A stretch of 64,000 bases of DNA from Puteibacter caeruleilacunae (GTDB lineage Bacteria; Bacteroidota; Bacteroidia; Bacteroidales; Prolixibacteraceae). The stretch is from positions 248,001 through 312,000 of the forward strand of contig SJCO01000002.1 in assembly GCA_005217565.1 (NCBI GenBank), in the 5' to 3' direction. Below, piece after piece: positions 1-8,311 of the stretch. Within the stretch, counting starts at the first letter, position 1, and each line of letters opens with the position of its first letter. Under the pieces are notes generated by a model. The model was not told where the DNA came from and did no database searches. It was given only the letters and a program-made list of their open reading frames with translations. The position numbers and the translations under genes were made by a program.

Positions 1-130
1 AAACACCAGCCAATCCATCAGCTTTTAATTTGGCGGCGTATTTTTCTACTACACTCAAATTAAGACTTCCGTCTTCGTTCATTGGAGTGAAAGGGGCTGC
101 AATTAGCCCGTCCACGTTTAATTTACACAT
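1..130 (-). CDS. nanA: N-acetylneuraminate lyase, 5' part only
   Basis: The first 43 codons of a gene that runs off the left edge. The peptide starts at the ATG complementary to 128-130 and contains LIAAPFTPMNEDGSLNL followed by a helix ending KADGLAGV. This is the N-terminal strand and helix of the DHDPS/N-acetylneuraminate lyase TIM-barrel family, which cleaves sialic acid to ManNAc and pyruvate through a Schiff-base lysine; that lysine lies outside the window. It begins 20 bp after the stop of the sialic-acid mutarotase/symporter gene and is probably co-transcribed with it. The context favours sialic acid lyase over dihydrodipicolinate synthase. The assignment is inferred from a short fragment plus its neighbours. 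Confidence 0.75.
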   Translation of the reverse strand, partial: MCKLNVDGLIAAPFTPMNEDGSLNLSVVEKYAAKLKADGLAGV

Positions 131-150
131 ACAAAATATTCTAAGTATTT

Positions 151-2760
151 TTACTTTTTATCTGAAACTATTACACTGCTCAAGGCACCAATGATCACAC
201 AGAAGATAACGCCGGTTGCAGTGTATAGCAATAAATTCAACGATGTATAAGTCGTTATCAGGATCTGCAGGACCAAACTACCAAAGAAGCCTATTGTTGC
301 GCCTTTGGAATTAGCGTTCTTGAACACCACTCCTAATACGAAAAGACCTCCCATTGATCCAATGATCAAACCCAGAACTTTATTAAAGACATCCCATAAT
401 GACTTGATTCCCCAACTGGCCATCAGTAAAGCAAAGATGGTTCCTAACAATCCTATTATTACAGTTGAAACGCGAGCGATCTTCATCTCATTACCTTTTC
501 CTGCTAATCTGAAGTGAAAATCAGAAGAATAAGCAGTTGCTGCAGAATTTATACTACTACTCACACTCGACATGGCAGCTGCAAATATTCCACTAATCAG
601 TACACCTACAACACCATCAGGTAATTCATTAACAATAAACCAAGGGAATATTGCATCTCCATTTGCAAGATTAAAATTCATCGATGCTGGATTCTGCTTG
701 TAAAATGCATACAAGGCTGTTCCCACAAAAAAGAACAACAAAGTTGCCGGAACAGTAAGGACAATATTTGTCCACAAACTGTTTTTAGCCTCTTTTAGGT
801 CAGGCGTTGTTAAGTAACGTTGTACCATTGTTTGATCGGTACCATAGGTGGCAAACTGACTAAATACTCCGCCTAGAACAACAACCCAGAAAGTAGGTTG
901 ACGAAAATCAAATGCCATGTTCAGCGCTGCAAATTTATTATCCTCCACAGCTGTTGTTACAATTCCTGCGAATCCGCCATCAATATTCACAATAATCAAT
1001 ACCAGAGATAGGATTGCTCCTCCTAGAAGCACAATCACCTGCATTGCATCAGTCCATATTACCGCTTCAATTCCCCCCATAAAGGTGTAAAGAAGACTAA
1101 GCAGCCCCATCAACAAAATACAAACGTAAATATCAATACCAGTTACAACATTTAATGCAATAGCAGGTAAAAACAACACAACTCCCATCCGGCCTACCTG
1201 AAAGAGGATAAATGAAGCACTTCCAGCCAAACGCAATAGCAAATTAAAACGCTTCTCCAGGTATTCATAAGCTGTTGTAATATTCATTTTCCGATACAAG
1301 GGAATGAAATAGTAAACCACTAATGGAGCTGATATTAATACAGCAAAGTTCAACCATACATACGACCAATCTGTGGCATAGGCTTTTGCTGGAATAGCCA
1401 TAAAAGTAATCGCACTTAACGCTGTTCCAAAGATACTCAGACCTGCAGCCCACCATGGCACACGCCCACCGCCTTTGAAATAATCATCGGTATTCTGTTG
1501 ACGACGAGAAAAGTAATATCCTATAAACAATAGAATTCCGAAGTAGATGATTAAAACCAACGTATTCAACCAGCCAAAACGATTTGCACCATCAACATAT
1601 TTCCCTCTTAGAATATTCGGAGTCCTAACACCTGGCCTGATTTCACCACTTACAATATACACCTCATCTTCGTGCTTCACCAATGGGGCTGTTGCAACTC
1701 CTTGTTCTGGTAAATAACCTGAAGAAACCAATGTTCGTGTTATTGTATTATAAACCAAACCTTCTTGGGGAAATCCAGGATGCTCTTCAAGACATGTGAC
1801 TAGTTTACTTTTCGCATCTAGCTTTTCCTTTTCATTAGAGCTTTCTTTGACCGCAAGCTCCAATGCTTCTATCTTTTTAAATAAATCACCTCTTGCTCCA
1901 TAGGGAAATACAATAAATTCATTACCCGAAGCAAAGGCTCCTCCTGCCATTACAGGAAATTCACCTTGAAGTTGAGTCCACTTTTTTATTACAGGATTAT
2001 ATTTATACCCATCTTTAAGAATACTTGTCTCTTTTCCAGGTCCGTAATTACGTCCACTAAACATGAACAAACAATCCACTGCTCCATCATTCTGTGCAGT
2101 CATAACATTAAATGCTCTTGCCTCTCCAGGCCATGGTTCCAACTTCTCCCATTGAAAAGCAACTGTTCCTTCCTTGGAAAGATCTAGTCTGTAAAATGAC
2201 TTTGTTGGGACTCCTTCTTTTAAAGAACTTTGTCCTCCCGCTATATACAAATGATTGCCTAATAAAGCACCAGACATATAAGATAATGGAACGGGTAATG
2301 CAGGAAACAAATCCCTCATTACCCGCCCACTATCTGCCACAAACCTTAACCTAAAAACATTGCTGAAACATTGGTCCTGATTATTACCACCAACACACAC
2401 AACACCTTTCGGAGTAGAAACTGATACTCCGTAAGCCAGCTTGTTAGGTAGTTTCTCAGCTGCTTCAGTCCAATGGTATTCTTGGTTATCTAACCTATGA
2501 AGTACGTAAATATTATCATACCAATTTTTCTGGCCTCCATTCCATGGACGCTCCTTCGGGAAATTTGCTCCTCCTGCGATTATCATTACACCCTCGTGAT
2601 ATCCTGCAAAACATCCTGCCAGTCCAGGATGCGTTACATTACTCTTTCCCGGAATCTCTGTTATCTTCTCCCACTCTATTGGTTGCGACCTTACATTAAA
2701 GTTCATCAACAGAATTCCAATGATTAGCGTTAAACCAATATTTTTTATCAAGAATTTCAT
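151..2760 (-). CDS. Kelch-type sialic acid mutarotase fused to a sodium:solute symporter
   Basis: A protein of 869 residues with two modules. Residues 1-25 form a signal peptide. Residues about 26-385 are Kelch-like repeats (AGGANFPKERPWNGG, GVVCVGGNNQ, HLYIAGGQSS, DCLFMFSGRN), as in the cyclically permuted relatives of NanM (YjhT), which interconvert sialic acid anomers. From about residue 395 to the end there are 12-13 hydrophobic segments with SSS-family features (GGGRVPWWAAGLSIFGTALS, YGTDQTMVQRYL), predicting Na+-coupled uptake through the inner membrane. The propeller would sit in the periplasm beside the transporter mouth, so mutarotation and import are coupled in one chain. The lyase gene follows, and a FadR-type regulator and two predicted operators lie upstream. 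Substrate is inferred from domain and context. Confidence 0.87.
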   Translation of the reverse strand: MKFLIKNIGLTLIIGILLMNFNVRSQPIEWEKITEIPGKSNVTHPGLAGCFAGYHEGVMIIAGGANFPKERPWNGGQKNWYDNIYVLHRLDNQEYHWTEAAEKLPNKLAYGVSVSTPKGVVCVGGNNQDQCFSNVFRLRFVADSGRVMRDLFPALPVPLSYMSGALLGNHLYIAGGQSSLKEGVPTKSFYRLDLSKEGTVAFQWEKLEPWPGEARAFNVMTAQNDGAVDCLFMFSGRNYGPGKETSILKDGYKYNPVIKKWTQLQGEFPVMAGGAFASGNEFIVFPYGARGDLFKKIEALELAVKESSNEKEKLDAKSKLVTCLEEHPGFPQEGLVYNTITRTLVSSGYLPEQGVATAPLVKHEDEVYIVSGEIRPGVRTPNILRGKYVDGANRFGWLNTLVLIIYFGILLFIGYYFSRRQQNTDDYFKGGGRVPWWAAGLSIFGTALSAITFMAIPAKAYATDWSYVWLNFAVLISAPLVVYYFIPLYRKMNITTAYEYLEKRFNLLLRLAGSASFILFQVGRMGVVLFLPAIALNVVTGIDIYVCILLMGLLSLLYTFMGGIEAVIWTDAMQVIVLLGGAILSLVLIIVNIDGGFAGIVTTAVEDNKFAALNMAFDFRQPTFWVVVLGGVFSQFATYGTDQTMVQRYLTTPDLKEAKNSLWTNIVLTVPATLLFFFVGTALYAFYKQNPASMNFNLANGDAIFPWFIVNELPDGVVGVLISGIFAAAMSSVSSSINSAATAYSSDFHFRLAGKGNEMKIARVSTVIIGLLGTIFALLMASWGIKSLWDVFNKVLGLIIGSMGGLFVLGVVFKNANSKGATIGFFGSLVLQILITTYTSLNLLLYTATGVIFCVIIGALSSVIVSDKK

Positions 2761-2782
2761 AGCTTAATGTTTTTCTGACCGA

Positions 2783-2793
2783 TTGTCTGACAT
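2783..2793. promoter_or_regulatory. Predicted GntR/FadR-type operator, copy 1
   Basis: TTGTCTGACAT, one mismatch from the palindrome TTGTCTGACAA found twice more nearby. It matches the FadR-subfamily pattern with GT and AC half-sites around a short centre. It lies in the leader of the mutarotase/symporter gene, just downstream of a possible -7 box (TAAATTTG on the minus strand, 2820-2827). Confidence 0.6.
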
Positions 2794-2852
2794 TTAGTTT
2801 TATTAAATCTTACACTTTCCAAATTTATTCCTAAAAGCTCTATTAGTTCTGA

Positions 2853-2863
2853 TTGTCTGACAA
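2853..2863. promoter_or_regulatory. Predicted GntR/FadR-type operator, copy 2
   Basis: Exact TTGTCTGACAA palindrome, 70 bp upstream of copy 1 in the same leader. The two copies flank the candidate -7 box, an arrangement that would allow repression by looping or blocking. Inferred ligand: a sialic acid or ManNAc intermediate. Confidence 0.65.
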
Positions 2864-2911
2864 ACTATATTACTATAAATTTATAGCCATACAGTTTGAC
2901 ACTCATGTTTA

Positions 2912-3625
2912 TTATTTTTTGGGTTTAATTAATTGAAAGTAAATATCGAGGTGCTTTTTCATGGCTTTCCGATAAGCCTCTTTTTTGCCTAATTTTAAAT
3001 ATTCTAGTAACTGATTATGAGAAACGAGTTCCTCTCCAGAATGCTTTTCGCGATATTTCTCAAAAAAAACTTGAAAATTATCTTTCGCAAACTCAAACAT
3101 TGGATATAGGATATGTTGAAATTGCTTCACAGATTCATTGTTAGCAATAGAAAGTAATCGAACATGAAAGTCATAATCACTTTGTGGTGAAAAGCGATTA
3201 TTTTCATAAACTACCTGATTCTCGACAATCTGTTCTAACTCCTCGATATCTTGTTCTGTTACGTTATCAAAGATAAAATCTACCGCTCCAAGTTCAATGA
3301 TTAAACGAAAACCTAAAAGATCCAATAACTTTCCTTCACTCAATAAATGAGGATTCATTGCTCGTTCCAAACCATTAAATAAAGCTGGCTCGCGAAGTAT
3401 CATTCCTCTCCCTGGTTTAGATTCTAAAAGGCCAACCATTCGAAAGCGACTAAGAGCTTCGCGTAATACACTACGTCCCACACCCAATGCCTCTTTCAAT
3501 GCCAACTCTCCTGGAAGCGTATCTCCCGGTTTTAAGCTCTTTTCACGAAAGTATGTTAATAGTTTTTCTTCTACTTGATCAACTAGTGAAGGCTTTTGAT
3601 TGATCTTTAAATCTGAGTTCAGCAT
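2912..3625 (-). CDS. FadR-subfamily GntR transcriptional regulator (likely sialic acid regulator)
   Basis: A protein of 237 residues. Residues about 12-80 form a GntR winged helix (VEEKLLTYFREKSLKPGDTLPGELALKEALGVGRSVLREALSRFRMVGLLESKPGRGMIL broken over several elements), and the C-terminal helical FCD domain has the expected FDFH-type metal-ligand region (SDYDFHVRLLSIANN). Such proteins are repressors released by small acids or sugars. Its own promoter overlaps an exact TTGTCTGACAA palindrome and two more lie before the next gene, so autoregulation and control of the sialic acid genes are likely. The 286 bp to the next upstream gene holds its promoter and the terminator of the neighbouring operon. 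Role as a NanR analogue is inferred from position and operators. Confidence 0.85.
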   Translation of the reverse strand: MLNSDLKINQKPSLVDQVEEKLLTYFREKSLKPGDTLPGELALKEALGVGRSVLREALSRFRMVGLLESKPGRGMILREPALFNGLERAMNPHLLSEGKLLDLLGFRLIIELGAVDFIFDNVTEQDIEELEQIVENQVVYENNRFSPQSDYDFHVRLLSIANNESVKQFQHILYPMFEFAKDNFQVFFEKYREKHSGEELVSHNQLLEYLKLGKKEAYRKAMKKHLDIYFQLIKPKK

Positions 3626-3643
3626 ATGAGATAATTATTCAGT

Positions 3644-3654
3644 TTGTCTGACAA
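3644..3654. promoter_or_regulatory. Predicted GntR/FadR-type operator, copy 3
   Basis: Exact TTGTCTGACAA, extended to TTTGTCTGACAAA. It overlaps the end of the -7 box of the regulator's own promoter, a typical autorepression position. Confidence 0.65.
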
Positions 3655-3682
3655 ACATACATTAATCTTTTATAATTTCAAA
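3652..3682 (-). promoter_or_regulatory. Bacteroidota-type promoter of the GntR regulator
   Basis: On the minus strand TTTG (3679-3682), a 19 bp spacer, then TATGTTTG (3652-3659). This fits the Bacteroidota sigma-ABfr consensus TTTG / TAnnTTTG exactly. Its end overlaps operator copy 3. Confidence 0.7.
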
Positions 3683-3716
3683 AAATCCATCTTTTTTTTA
3701 TTTATTCCAGATAAAA

Positions 3717-3745
3717 AAAGGTGTACACATTACGCATACACCTTT
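3717..3745 (-). terminator. Intrinsic terminator of the Fe-S/binding-protein operon
   Basis: Perfect 9 bp stem AAAGGTGTA/TACACCTTT with an 11-nt loop. On the minus strand it is followed by a T run and lies 58 bp past the stop of the last operon gene. Confidence 0.75.
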
Positions 3746-3802
3746 AACTATTAGCTTCCCAAATTTACTCTATAAGAGCACATATTTTAATTTAGCATCA
3801 AA

Positions 3803-5368
3803 CTAACTTTGAGATACACACTTCACCAATCCTTTAGATGGAGAAGCCATGTATAGGTTATCCTTGCTATCTACAATCATTGGAATATAAGAACATCCTT
3901 TTACCATTTCTTCGATTCCTGCAATCTCTTTTGCTCCTTCATTACTATAAATCTTTACTCGCGTAGGATCTTTTTCAACAGTTACAATAGCCCCATTAGA
4001 TAGGAATGCAACACTTACTGGATTACAGCAACCATGGAAATCATTGATTGATTTACCTCTTTTTCCAAATGCAATTAGATTCTTTCCAGTAAGATCATAA
4101 CTCTGAACACGGAAGGCACCTAAATTCGCTACAAGAACTTCGTTTTTACTATTAATACTGAAGTCAAGAATACCACAACAAGGACGCATATCGTTTATTG
4201 CTGATTCTTTTGCTCCTGTTTTTGCATTGAAGATGCCAATTTTTCTACCACGCCAATCAGAAACCATCAACTTATTGTCTGCCACACGTGCTCCTGTTGC
4301 CGTTTGTAGTCCTTCAAGTGTCAAGGTATTTAGCTTTTCACCTTTACGATTTAATACAACACATTCAAAACCATAAACCTCTTTTGACTTTACAGTTTTT
4401 CCTCTAAACTTTCGTGTTGTTTCACGTTCCAATGGATACATCACATAGATATTATCACTCTTATCTACAGCTAAAGTAGTAGGAACAGATTTTAACTCAG
4501 GTTTGAAACTTTTTACTTCTTTTCCTTTTGTATCGATAATCTGAACAGTTCCATCTTTTGACAAAGCACAGATATGATCATCGCTCAACATTCCTAAATA
4601 AACAATACTCTTGTGTGCCTCTCCGTTGAATGATTTTGCAACTTCGTAGGATACATTATTAGCCTTAATAATTTCTGATGGTTTAACATCTGTTTCAGAC
4701 ATTTGCCTCGCCTTTTCTTTCAACGCACGAACATTTGAAGTATTCAACTTTGGATCTAGCATTGCAATAATCTTGTTGATTCCTTCTGCATCCTGACCAT
4801 GAGCTAAGCGCTGTGCCAAAAGACCTGCATAGAATGTATTCGAATGCTCTTTGATCCACTGATTCATAAAATCGTTATATGCTGCCTGCATTTTCTCTGC
4901 AGCTGCATTTCTCTCTTCTGCTGGAATCTTTGAGAAATCAAATTGCTCACGAATCTTGCTGCTCTCATCACGGAACTGCTTCTCATGTTCGTTCACAATT
5001 GATCCAGTTGTTTTGATCATATTAACATACTTGTACCCCTTGTATTGAGCATGTTCAATCAATTCTCCTTCGAAAGTATTGTCTCCATTTTCAACATAGA
5101 AGCCAAATCTTCTGTCTCCGTCTTCAATAGCAAGCTGTAGATTTGTAGGCTCATTAACAGGTCCTCCTGAAAAACTGAATTTACCATCTACAATCTCATA
5201 CTTTGTAGGATTTGGATCGTTCATTGATTTGCGATGCAGAATAAATCCTTTGTCTACACCTTTAATTGTTCCAGTAACCGTGTATCCGGATTCTTTCTTT
5301 TGATTACAGGCAGTAAAGGCAACTACTAATACCAATATTGCACAAAAAAATTTTACTTGTTGTCTCAT
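3803..5368 (-). CDS. DUF4369-like plus NHL-type beta-propeller lipoprotein with vicinal cysteine pairs
   Basis: A protein of 521 residues with a lipobox ending at Cys21 (AFTAC). Residues about 27-110 resemble DUF4369, the domain that usually precedes a thioredoxin fold in Bacteroidota redox lipoproteins. A helical linker follows (130-230). Instead of thioredoxin the rest (about 240-520) is an NHL-like propeller with repeats such as NIYVMYP, EVLVANLG and NLYMASPS. Two vicinal Cys pairs, RPCCG (397-398) and HGCCNP (447-448), and single cysteines at 492 and 517 are unusual for a periplasmic protein of this group. It is the last gene of an operon with two Fe-S proteins, so a redox or metal-binding role for the pairs is plausible. 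Exact function unknown. Confidence 0.72.
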   Translation of the reverse strand: MRQQVKFFCAILVLVVAFTACNQKKESGYTVTGTIKGVDKGFILHRKSMNDPNPTKYEIVDGKFSFSGGPVNEPTNLQLAIEDGDRRFGFYVENGDNTFEGELIEHAQYKGYKYVNMIKTTGSIVNEHEKQFRDESSKIREQFDFSKIPAEERNAAAEKMQAAYNDFMNQWIKEHSNTFYAGLLAQRLAHGQDAEGINKIIAMLDPKLNTSNVRALKEKARQMSETDVKPSEIIKANNVSYEVAKSFNGEAHKSIVYLGMLSDDHICALSKDGTVQIIDTKGKEVKSFKPELKSVPTTLAVDKSDNIYVMYPLERETTRKFRGKTVKSKEVYGFECVVLNRKGEKLNTLTLEGLQTATGARVADNKLMVSDWRGRKIGIFNAKTGAKESAINDMRPCCGILDFSINSKNEVLVANLGAFRVQSYDLTGKNLIAFGKRGKSINDFHGCCNPVSVAFLSNGAIVTVEKDPTRVKIYSNEGAKEIAGIEEMVKGCSYIPMIVDSKDNLYMASPSKGLVKCVSQS

Positions 5369-5446
5369 TTGTCGTTAATTTTATTTTTCCGATCTAAAGG
5401 GGGAAAAGTGAATACTTAATATGTATGTTTAATTAGATTTGTATAA

Positions 5447-6493
5447 CTAAATGATCGCATCTTTCTTACATGTCTCATTACACTTATTACACTGAATGCA
5501 ATCATAGTTTGACACATAAGAGTATTTAGTTTTGCGATCTATCGTAATCGCCTGTGTTGGGCATACTTTCTGGCATAATCCACAATGAACACAGTTGTCT
5601 CCATGAATCGATCGTCGCTTTATTGCAAAAATGGAAATTACACCTAACAACACTCCATAAGGACAAATAAATCGACAAAATGGTCTTGGAATCCAGTAAC
5701 CAATAGCCAAAATTATCATCAAGTAAATCCAGGTTCCAACACCTGCCCCCAATAGAATCTTCGACTCCATTGGTTGTCCAATGATAAATGCCAATCCTTG
5801 TTCAAACCATGCCTGGCCTGTATGAAAAATAGCCTTATATGGATCCAGCTCACATACTAAATAACAAGCTCCGGTAGCGCCGGCATAAATTGTTAAACCT
5901 AATACGACTATAGGAAGCACTTTTAGGATGTTATTTAGTTTCGTTGGAATCTTTATATACTTACGATCGTTCTTTTTCTTTCCAATATGTTGAACTGCGC
6001 CTAACGGACACCCCGCCGAACAAAAGACTCTTCCACTGACTAGTGCTGCAACAAGTGGCACAAGAAATACAATTAATGTAGCCAAACCAACCATCGCAGG
6101 ATTTATAATCCCCATTACCGTATTCGTAATGACTCCGGCAGGACAGATACATCCTCCTCTAATAAAGGCCAGGTAAACAAATGTAACGATCATCAGGATA
6201 TTCATTGGTCGTCCTGATTTTCGTTTCATCACAAAGTAAAGCCCCAATACAACCAATAATATCAAAATACCTAAATCAACAAATACCATAAATTCAGGCA
6301 TTGGATAATATTCTTTGGGAATATAATTATCCTTAAACTCACGAATATTTCCACGCGAAGGATCATCAATTGAATGACTATCATGAACAGGATTACCATC
6401 CTGAGCCATTGCCATAACATTCGAACCAATACCAGCAACAAGTGTTAGGCAGAACACAACGGTTGCTAAAATGTACTTAATATTAAATTTCAT
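5447..6493 (-). CDS. NapH/NosR-like membrane polyferredoxin
   Basis: An integral membrane protein of 348 residues. The N-terminal hydrophobic segment is followed by about five more. Cysteine motifs typical of this class occur between helices (CICPAGVI, CSAGCPLGA, CYLVCELDPYKAI, CRFICPYG), and two 4Fe-4S motifs end the chain (CVHCGLCQKVCP, CIQCNKCNETCKK). Relatives pass electrons between the quinone pool or cytoplasmic donors and periplasmic partners. I place the start at 6493, preceded by AGAGGAG five bases upstream; an ATG at 6520 would overlap the upstream gene by 17 bp. It is the third gene of the operon after the binding protein and periplasmic ferredoxin. Specific electron acceptor unknown. 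Confidence 0.82.
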   Translation of the reverse strand: MKFNIKYILATVVFCLTLVAGIGSNVMAMAQDGNPVHDSHSIDDPSRGNIREFKDNYIPKEYYPMPEFMVFVDLGILILLVVLGLYFVMKRKSGRPMNILMIVTFVYLAFIRGGCICPAGVITNTVMGIINPAMVGLATLIVFLVPLVAALVSGRVFCSAGCPLGAVQHIGKKKNDRKYIKIPTKLNNILKVLPIVVLGLTIYAGATGACYLVCELDPYKAIFHTGQAWFEQGLAFIIGQPMESKILLGAGVGTWIYLMIILAIGYWIPRPFCRFICPYGVLLGVISIFAIKRRSIHGDNCVHCGLCQKVCPTQAITIDRKTKYSYVSNYDCIQCNKCNETCKKDAII

Positions 6494-6503
6494 AGCTACT
6501 CCT

Positions 6504-7163
6504 CTAACCGTTATATCCATTATTCATTCCACCAAAATCATTTCCCGACATTCCTTCTAACTCATAGATACCTCTAAAGTCATCTTCTGGTCCAAAATAT
6601 AAACGATCAACAGCTCCCTCAGGACATTTTGCCGCAATATTACATGAGTTGCAATTCAAGCATAAATCAGGGCGAATAATCAAGAACATTGATTTAGTTC
6701 CTTTATCATTGCATGCTTTTGCACATTTTCCACAACCAGTGCATTTATCGTCATCTATGTCGTAGATAAAGTAACCATCCTTACCTCCTGAATAGTTTTT
6801 GCGAGTAACTGCATCAGATTCACAAACCCGGATACCATCACTCATAATTTTTTCTGAAGGAATTTCTTTGTTTGATATGTGGCCGTAGCATACCACACAG
6901 CTCGAACATTTTTTCTGATCATTAACAGCTTTCACCGCTGAAGGGGTTCTTACACAGGCAGTCTCACAATCTCCACAGAAAGTACATTTATCAGGATCAA
7001 TCTGCCAAACAAATCTAGATTTAGGACCTTCGGTCTCCTCATCCATATGCCCACTTATCACACGATAAGCAATTCCTCCTAAAGCCAACCCACAAGCAGC
7101 TTGACCTGCCTTACGCAGAAAATTCCTGCGATCTACCTTACTTGTTGCCTTCTTCTCATTCAT
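6504..7163 (-). CDS. Tat-exported polyferredoxin with four 4Fe-4S motifs
   Basis: A protein of 219 residues with a twin-arginine-like leader (DRRNFLRKAG, residues 11-20) and a hydrophobic stretch to about 37. Sixteen cysteines group into four sets: 60/63/66/70, 86/89/92/114, 141/144/147/151 and 168/171/174/180, enough for four clusters, as in NapG/MauM-type ferredoxins. The second and fourth sets are spaced atypically. It is probably folded in the cytoplasm, exported, and acts with the membrane Fe-S protein encoded immediately downstream (10 bp gap). The gene starts 24 bp after the binding-protein stop, so the set is one transcription unit. Redox partner and direction of electron flow are not visible. 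Confidence 0.82.
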   Translation of the reverse strand: MNEKKATSKVDRRNFLRKAGQAACGLALGGIAYRVISGHMDEETEGPKSRFVWQIDPDKCTFCGDCETACVRTPSAVKAVNDQKKCSSCVVCYGHISNKEIPSEKIMSDGIRVCESDAVTRKNYSGGKDGYFIYDIDDDKCTGCGKCAKACNDKGTKSMFLIIRPDLCLNCNSCNIAAKCPEGAVDRLYFGPEDDFRGIYELEGMSGNDFGGMNNGYNG

Positions 7164-7187
7164 AATCTTAGATTTTTAGGTAGTTAG

Positions 7188-8084
7188 TTACTTTGTAAAT
7201 AACACTGGTTCCCAGCTTGCAGGCTTTACAAAACCATCAGCTAACATCGATTGAGGAGCCTTATCTCCCGATAATGCTAATAAAGCATTTTGTAAACGTA
7301 GCGCATCTTCTGCACTCACTCTGTCCATATCTAATATAACTGACGTTAATGGAGTATCTTCCGTCTCCCCAATAATTCTGAAATCCTCAGGACTAGCAAT
7401 ATCAACTGCACAACTAGCTGTCATTACATAATCAGAAACAATCGCAACCTCTGCTTTACTGTCTATCAATTCATTAATACTTTCCAAACAACTTGCTTTA
7501 TGATAGATTCTTCCTGGGGTAATACCCTTATTCTCCAATAATCTCAACGGAGAATGATACTTCTCATAAGCATCCTTCTGACCTGCAACCACAACTTTGC
7601 CTGCAATATCATCCATTGTTTTAATCGACGAAGACTTATTTACCATAAATACTCCTTTCAACCACTGATTATTGTATGCATCTAATACATCAGCTATACG
7701 CTTATAATTAATTTGGTATTCCTCACTCAACATATAAGCACTCCATGGCTTGCAAATTACGCCATCAAAAGTCTTAGCCTTCATCTCCTCTTCCATTTCA
7801 TAAGGCTCCATAAAATAGGTCAGACGTAAATCAATATTATACTCTTTCTTCAATAAGTCCTGGAACTCCTTATACTCTCGAGCTGCAACTCCATGAATAC
7901 AAGCACACGCCGTTTGTTTACAATATGTATCATTTACTGCCAAATTAATAACCAACGGTTTTTCATTTGATGATGCTGTTACACCACTTGCATTAAAAGT
8001 AGTATCGTTCTTTCCTGAATTACATGCAGTAATACATACCGCTGCAAAAAATGAAATAATGGTAAGTTTAATAAATGCTCTCAT
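7188..8084 (-). CDS. PhnD/TauA-type substrate-binding lipoprotein, cysteine-rich
   Basis: A protein of 298 residues with lipobox Cys21 (ITAC) and a PhnD-like periplasmic binding fold (TFDGVICKPWSAYML, IAGKVVVAGQKDAYEKY, AEVAIVSDYVM). Relatives bind oxyanions or small organics for ABC importers. No ABC permease or ATPase is adjacent; the next two genes encode Fe-S proteins. A cysteine cluster right after the lipid anchor (TYCKQTACACIHG: Cys55, 60, 62), with Cys111, 199 and 225, is unusual and could bind a metal or cluster or form disulfides. It leads the operon. I infer that it presents a ligand to, or senses one for, the redox partners. Ligand unknown. Confidence 0.75.
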   Translation of the reverse strand: MRAFIKLTIISFFAAVCITACNSGKNDTTFNASGVTASSNEKPLVINLAVNDTYCKQTACACIHGVAAREYKEFQDLLKKEYNIDLRLTYFMEPYEMEEEMKAKTFDGVICKPWSAYMLSEEYQINYKRIADVLDAYNNQWLKGVFMVNKSSSIKTMDDIAGKVVVAGQKDAYEKYHSPLRLLENKGITPGRIYHKASCLESINELIDSKAEVAIVSDYVMTASCAVDIASPEDFRIIGETEDTPLTSVILDMDRVSAEDALRLQNALLALSGDKAPQSMLADGFVKPASWEPVLFTK

Positions 8085-8220
8085 GTCCTACAATTTTGGG
8101 AATCAACAAATCTGTAATATTTTTCTGACTACTAAGAACATAAACTTTTTTGACTTTGTTAGTTAATCCGAGGCCAATCAATGTTAATTAAGGTTAATGC
8201 ACTACATTTCAATTTAACAC

Positions 8221-8258
8221 AAAAGGCATCCCATTATAAATGAAATGCCTTTTTTTTA
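8221..8258 (-). terminator. Intrinsic terminator, likely bidirectional
   Basis: AAAAGGCAT/ATGCCTTTT stem with partial inner pairing and an eight-T run on the plus side, four T on the minus side. It lies 54 bp past the stop of the sortilin-like gene. Confidence 0.6.
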
Positions 8259-8311
8259 CTCCAAACAACTTTCAGTATTGTTTGTAATTTATCATGAATA
8301 CTATTGAACAT

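Noticed and set aside
6493-6520. Longer N-terminus of the membrane Fe-S protein
   Set aside because: It would overlap the upstream gene by 17 bp; the internal ATG has a strong AGAGGAG site.
7188-8084. Ordinary phosphonate ABC importer component
   Set aside because: No ABC permease or ATPase is near and the protein has extra cysteines.
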